This document shows, in pieces, positions 60,050 through 64,000 of a stretch of DNA of 64,000 bases; positions within the stretch are counted from its first letter, which is position 1, and each line of letters opens with the position of its first letter. Position numbers and translations under genes: made by a program. The DNA comes from Lamellibrachia satsuma (Eukaryota; Annelida; Polychaeta; Sabellida; Siboglinidae), in contig BSQZ01000041.1 of the NCBI GenBank assembly GCA_033239005.1, positions 868,501-932,500 on the forward strand, written 5' to 3'. The notes beneath the pieces are model-generated. The model saw nothing but the letters and a program-made list of their open reading frames with translations. It had not been told where the DNA came from and searched no databases.

Positions 60050-60640
60050 AGCTAATAACTTAAGATTTAAAACTAGCAAGCATTATCCATTTTATGTGTG
60101 GTCAGATCTTCGACTTTCCCTTGGAATGCTCTACGACTTCCTGGAAAGGCGGCTTAATTCTGTAGTTGTAGAAAAATTCCTCAATACTCCAATGTCTATC
60201 TAGACGGTTTTTAAACGAGTTGACACTTGGGGCAGTTACAACTACTTCCGGTAGATCATTCCATAACCTGGTAACTCTAAATAATTAAGAAGCTTTCTTT
60301 TTTAACGTTTGTACGAGTAAGTTCTAGAAACAATTTCAAACTATGACCCCTTGTTCCTTCTCTCGTACCACTGTCTTTGTGCAGCTTGACAATGTTAGAT
60401 ACATCACTGTCACATTTCCCTTTAAGCAGTTTATATACCCAATCATACCACCACGTGATCATCTATATGCAAGTGTGGGAAGTTTCAATATTTCAAGTCT
60501 TTCCTGGTAAGGAATATTCTTCATACAAGGAAGCTGCTTTGTTGCACGTCTCTGCACGTTTTCGATGGCATCTTTGTAGTTCTGTTTATAAGGGGACCAT
60601 AATGATATTGCATAATCTAAATGACTCCTAACTAAAGTAG
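60050..60640 (-). mobile_element. L2/CR1-type LINE 3' fragment
   Basis: The - strand reads TTLVRSHLDYAISLWSPYKQ, then IENVQRRATKQLPCMKNIPY, GKCDSDVSNIVKLHKDSGTR and GHSLKLFLELTRTNVKKESF. These are the RT tail motifs LVR.HLEY...W.P......IE.VQRRATK. Stops interrupt it. Its 5' break near 60640 abuts the putative LTR element. Confidence 0.75.
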
Positions 60641-60661
60641 TGGAGTGTGCCCCTAGCGGAC

Positions 60662-60921
60662 TGTAGGAGAACTGAACCGGTATCATTTCTCGAACATTTG
60701 ACAACGCTACAGTTTATTATCTACTCATACGGTACTGTGCTTTATACTCGTTTACTCATTGCTGAAGATGCGTGTAAGTTGTTGCACTACATTAAACATC
60801 GATGCAAATACACAAGGGTGTTATTTATGAATAAACGGACAATCTGCAGCATTGTATTAAGCACTCGTCGACGGTCCGGCCTATTATCGCTCACGCCCGC
60901 TTACGCAAATACGGTGGTCGC
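60662..60921 (+). mobile_element. Possible 5' LTR of the Ty3/Gypsy-like element
   Basis: The stretch starts TGTAGGAGAACTG and ends GGTCGCA directly before CCTGGTGCATAATC, which could be a tRNA primer site, and only about 28 bp before the gag start. The second LTR is outside the window, so the limits are unproven. Confidence 0.25.
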
Positions 60922-60949
60922 ACCTGGTGCATAATCTGCCGTTGTGATC

Positions 60950-62311
60950 ATGGATCCGGATACGCCCACGGCAGCTGTAAAGTGCCCCGTCGACAGATGC
61001 GAATACCGCCCGAATGTCACCAACGCCGCGCTCGCAGTCACACTCCTCACCATCCACGCGCAGAGCCAGCATGTCGATACGCCCACGCCCAGCCGCGCTG
61101 CCGGCGCCACGGCCAAGGTGGAGAAAATTAGCCGCCCGACTGTCGATGAGGGGATCTCCCTGGAAGAGTGGCTGTATTTCGAGCAACGCTGGCGTGAATA
61201 TAAAGACGCTACGCGAGTCGCCGGTTCCGACCTCGCTTACTAGCTCCTAGATTGCTGCAATCCCGAGGGACTACGGAAGAACCTCGTGCGGGTTCACCGT
61301 GATGCGCTGGCCTCCTGCAGCGAACGAGATCTATTGGCCAACATTAAGAAGTTGGCAGTGCGCGCCGAGAATGCAATGGTAGCCCGAGACGTTCTGTCAA
61401 AGATGCGGCAGGACCGAGACGAACCTGTCCGCGTCTACAGCGCTCGACTCAAGGGGCAAGCGCGAGTTTGCCAGTTCTTCATCAAGTGTCAGTGCCCGAG
61501 CTGCCCGAACCAAGACGCATGCGTTGGGGCAGATTACAACGACATTGTGGTGCGGGACCAGGTCATCCTGGGCTGCGCTGATCATGACATCAAACTGGAT
61601 TGTCTGATCGAGAAGGGACCGAGTACACCTCTCGAAGAGGTCGAGGCGTTTGTCGAGGGCAAGGAATCGGGAAAGATTTCCCTCCAGCAGCTGAGCGAAG
61701 GGTCAGAGGCGGCTGTCCCGATCAGCTCCTTCCGGAAACAGCAGAGAACGATTTTCAAACAACATGCCCCACCCCCACCCATGCCTACTCCGCTGTGCAC
61801 ACACTGCGGTCAGATCGGCCATGGTAGCAGCGGGGACGAGCGCTCTGATAACTGCCCGGCATACGGCCAAACCTGCACCAAATGCGGCAAGCAAGGTCAC
61901 CTTGGGACCGTATGCAGGAAAAAGTCAACGGTCGGCACTCACTATGTGCAACGCCGCCCGCGCCGGTCACCACATAGGGAAACTGCTACAGCTCTCTTCC
62001 AATCACTATGCAGCGTGTATAACGCGCCGCCTGTCGACAGTGAGATCGTCTGCAACCTCGGGGACTTCGAACTCGAACACTGCGTTTACAACGCTACTCA
62101 AGACACGTGGGTGAAGAAACCCTCGGCCCCACAACCTACACTGTCGTTGTACACCACTCACTATCCATGCGACACTCGCGCTCTCGGCCTCCACACGCCA
62201 TTGAGGCGCCCGACTAAGGCGGCGTTGGTGTCGGTAGTGGCTGATACTGGCTGCCAATCGTGCCTGGCTGGAATCTACTCTCCAAACTTGGACTCACCGA
62301 GCGATACCTGA
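60950..62311 (+). pseudogene. Ty3/Gypsy-like gag-protease region with nonsense codon
   Basis: One frame from 60950 encodes a retrotransposon Gag-type protein. It has an N-terminal C2H2-like finger (CPVDRC ... HAQSQH), a coiled capsid-like region, and two zinc knuckles around 61797-61914 (CTHCGQIGH..., CTKCGKQGHLGTVC). The aspartic protease site VVADTGCQS is at about 62236-62260. A TAG at 61241-61243 splits it, and the frame is lost shortly after the DTG motif (stop at 62309-62311). GC content is higher than the surrounding DNA, so it is probably a relatively recent insertion. Confidence 0.85.
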
Positions 62312-64000
62312 GCAAAACACGTCTGCAGATGTCAGCTGCCAACGGAAACAATCTGGACTTAATTGGGGCGATCGCCTTGCGCCTATCAGATTCCGCTTCT
62401 CCAAGTGGCACAGAAACACGCCAGATTGTCTAAATATGTCGAGACACGAGCGACTTCTTCTTGTCTCGAGGAGCGTGTGTGGCGTTAGGCATTGTGCCGC
62501 GTAACTTCCCTGGCGTCGGCCAAAGCCAACAACCCTTAGCGGAGGTGAGCACGTGCAGCGCCGCCTCAGAGTAGTCGATGACCGCGGCCTGTGAGTGCCC
62601 CCGCCGTCAACCTCCACCACTGCCTCCGCAAGGGCTGCCCTATCCAGCCATTGAGGATAACCGCAGCAAACTGGAGCAGTGGTTGCTGTCGCACTACAAG
62701 GCTAGCACATTTAACACGTGTCACCACCAACCTCTCCGACCGATGGGGGGCCCGCCACTCCGACTAATGGTTGACCCAGACGCCAAGCCTGTCGCATGCC
62801 ACACACCGATCAATGTCCAAATTCACTGGCGAAGCGACGTGAAGGCCGGCCTCGACCAAGACTGCAGTATGGGCGTCATCGAGGAGGTACCAACTGGCAC
62901 CCCTGTCACCTGGTGTCATCGCATGGTTATTGACGCAAAGAAGAACGGGAAGCCTCGACGGACTGTGAATATCCAGGCCCTCAACGCTATTGCCACCAGG
63001 GAGACCCACCACACACAGAGACCCTTTCACCAAGCGAGATCGGTGCCTCATGGAACAAAGAAACGGCGTGTGACGCCTGGAACGGCTACCACGCTGTCGC
63101 ACTCCACCCCGACGACCGGCACCTCACGACGTTCATAACGCCTTGGGGCCGCTATCGATACCGCTCTGCACCCCAAGGATACGTGGCGTCTGGCGATGGC
63201 TTCACACGGCGGTTCGATGAGATCGTCGCCCACATACCAAACAAGACAAAATGCATCGACGATACCCTACTGTGGGCGGACAACATCGAGCAGGCCTTTT
63301 GGCAGGCAGTGCAGTGGCTGGACACGTGTGGCCGCAATGGCATCACGCAGAATCCAGACAAGTTTGTATTCGCCAAAGACACCGTCGAGTTTGCAGGCTT
63401 TGAGATATCACCCACGTCAGTGAAACCATGCTCGAAGGTATTGCAGGCGATAAAGGACTTCCCGATACCGAGGAATGTCACATACATCAGAAGCTGGTTC
63501 GGCCTCGTCAACCAGGTGGCTTATGCCTTCGCCGTGGCGGACCACATGCAACCATTCCGCGACCTCCTGAAGCCAGGTCAGCTGGACAGAACATTTGGAT
63601 CACCTGTTCAAGCAGTCGAAAATCGTGATCATCGACCAGATCAGGCATGGGGTCGAGATCTTCGACCAGTCACGCCCGACATGTCTTGCCACGCACTGAT
63701 CTAAGGAAGGGCTCGGGTGTTGGCTAGTCCAGAAACACTGTGACTGCGCTGGTGTCCGACCGTTCTGCTGCAAGTCAGGCTGGAAAGTAGTGCTGATGGG
63801 CAGCCGTTTCACACACGGCGCTGAGTCACGTTATGCCCCCATCGAGGGCGAGGCACTGGCAGTTGTAGACGCCCTTGACAAGGCTCGACATGTCACCCTG
63901 CGATATTCGGACCTCATGGTAGCAGTAGACCACAAGCCACTACTCAAGGTGCTGGGTGACCGCGCCCTCGACGACATCCCAAACCCTCGCTTGCGGAACA
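62312..64000 (+). pseudogene. Ty3/Gypsy-like pol (RT-RNase H), broken and cut by the window edge
   Basis: Pieces in several frames show the pol order. They are the RT fingers (MGVIEEVPTGTPVTWCHRMV, KKNGKPRRTVN), the palm start (DAWNGYHAV, YRYRSAPQG), the catalytic box CIDDTLL (about 63250-63270, a CIDD variant of YxDD), the thumb (GITQNPDKFVFAKDTVEFAG) and RNase H (SRYAPIEGEALAVVDALDKA, VDHKPLLKVLGDRAL). Frame changes fall near 62310, 62440, 63050, 63140 and 63600. Integrase would lie beyond 64000. LTR retrotransposon, not an active copy. Confidence 0.85.

Overview
The window is metazoan nuclear DNA: intron-rich, AT-leaning, with long (TA)n and (CA)n tracts and many decayed transposons. The host species cannot be fixed from the sequence. 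A UBA6-type E1, a fibrinogen-related-like gene, CR1/Jockey-group LINEs, hAT and Harbinger-type elements and a Ty3/Gypsy-like element fit an invertebrate animal, probably marine (lophotrochozoan or invertebrate deuterostome); this is inference.

Region 1 (1-36640, + strand) holds most of one gene, the ubiquitin-activating E1 enzyme UBA6. I could place 29 coding exons from 120-200 to 36366-36489. They join in phase with canonical acceptors and donors into 910 codons plus a stop, and are followed by AATAAA at 36631. The N-terminal part, roughly 150 residues by comparison with the family, lies upstream of the window. Exon order follows the E1 layout: end of the first adenylation half, four-helix/FCCH part, active adenylation half (GCGAIG loop, arginine-rich NLNRQFLFR), catalytic cysteine domain (YCTLKSFP, Cys codon 18975-18977), the rest of the adenylation domain ([13 protein letters not shown]) and the C-terminal ubiquitin-fold domain. 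The introns carry MITEs, SINE-like pieces, LINE fragments, a degenerate hAT transposase (31441-33875) nested inside an older MITE, and many tandem arrays.

The most striking feature is in these arrays. Seven UBA6 splice junctions are themselves the founding unit of a tandem repeat that runs into the neighbouring intron. Exon end plus 5' splice site is multiplied at 12455 (70 bp, 4 copies), 14923 (38 bp), 25168 (47 bp, about 28 copies) and 29317 (68 bp, about 23 copies). Acceptor plus exon start is multiplied at 19638 (33 bp, 2 copies), 22415 (42 bp, about 15 copies) and 36366 (54 bp, 3 copies). The acceptor-side units read openly in the UBA6 frame, whereas three of the four donor-side arrays quickly reach a stop.

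Region 2 (36640-44400) is intergenic and mostly repeat: a Harbinger-type MITE (38327-38678), a 42-bp perfect hairpin, and overlapping fragments of at least three LINE families in both orientations.

Region 3 (44403-58005, - strand) holds the last two coding exons of a secreted-type fibrinogen-related-like protein. They are split by an intron of about 13 kb that contains a nearly complete but broken CR1-like LINE (45475-48395), a second truncated copy (50358-51710), a minisatellite, and a TIR element with a FLYWCH/MULE-like fragment.

Region 4 (58006-64000) holds more MITEs, a LINE 3' fragment, and the gag plus part of pol of a Ty3/Gypsy-like retrotransposon. Its coding region is broken by a nonsense codon and frame changes, and it runs off the right edge.
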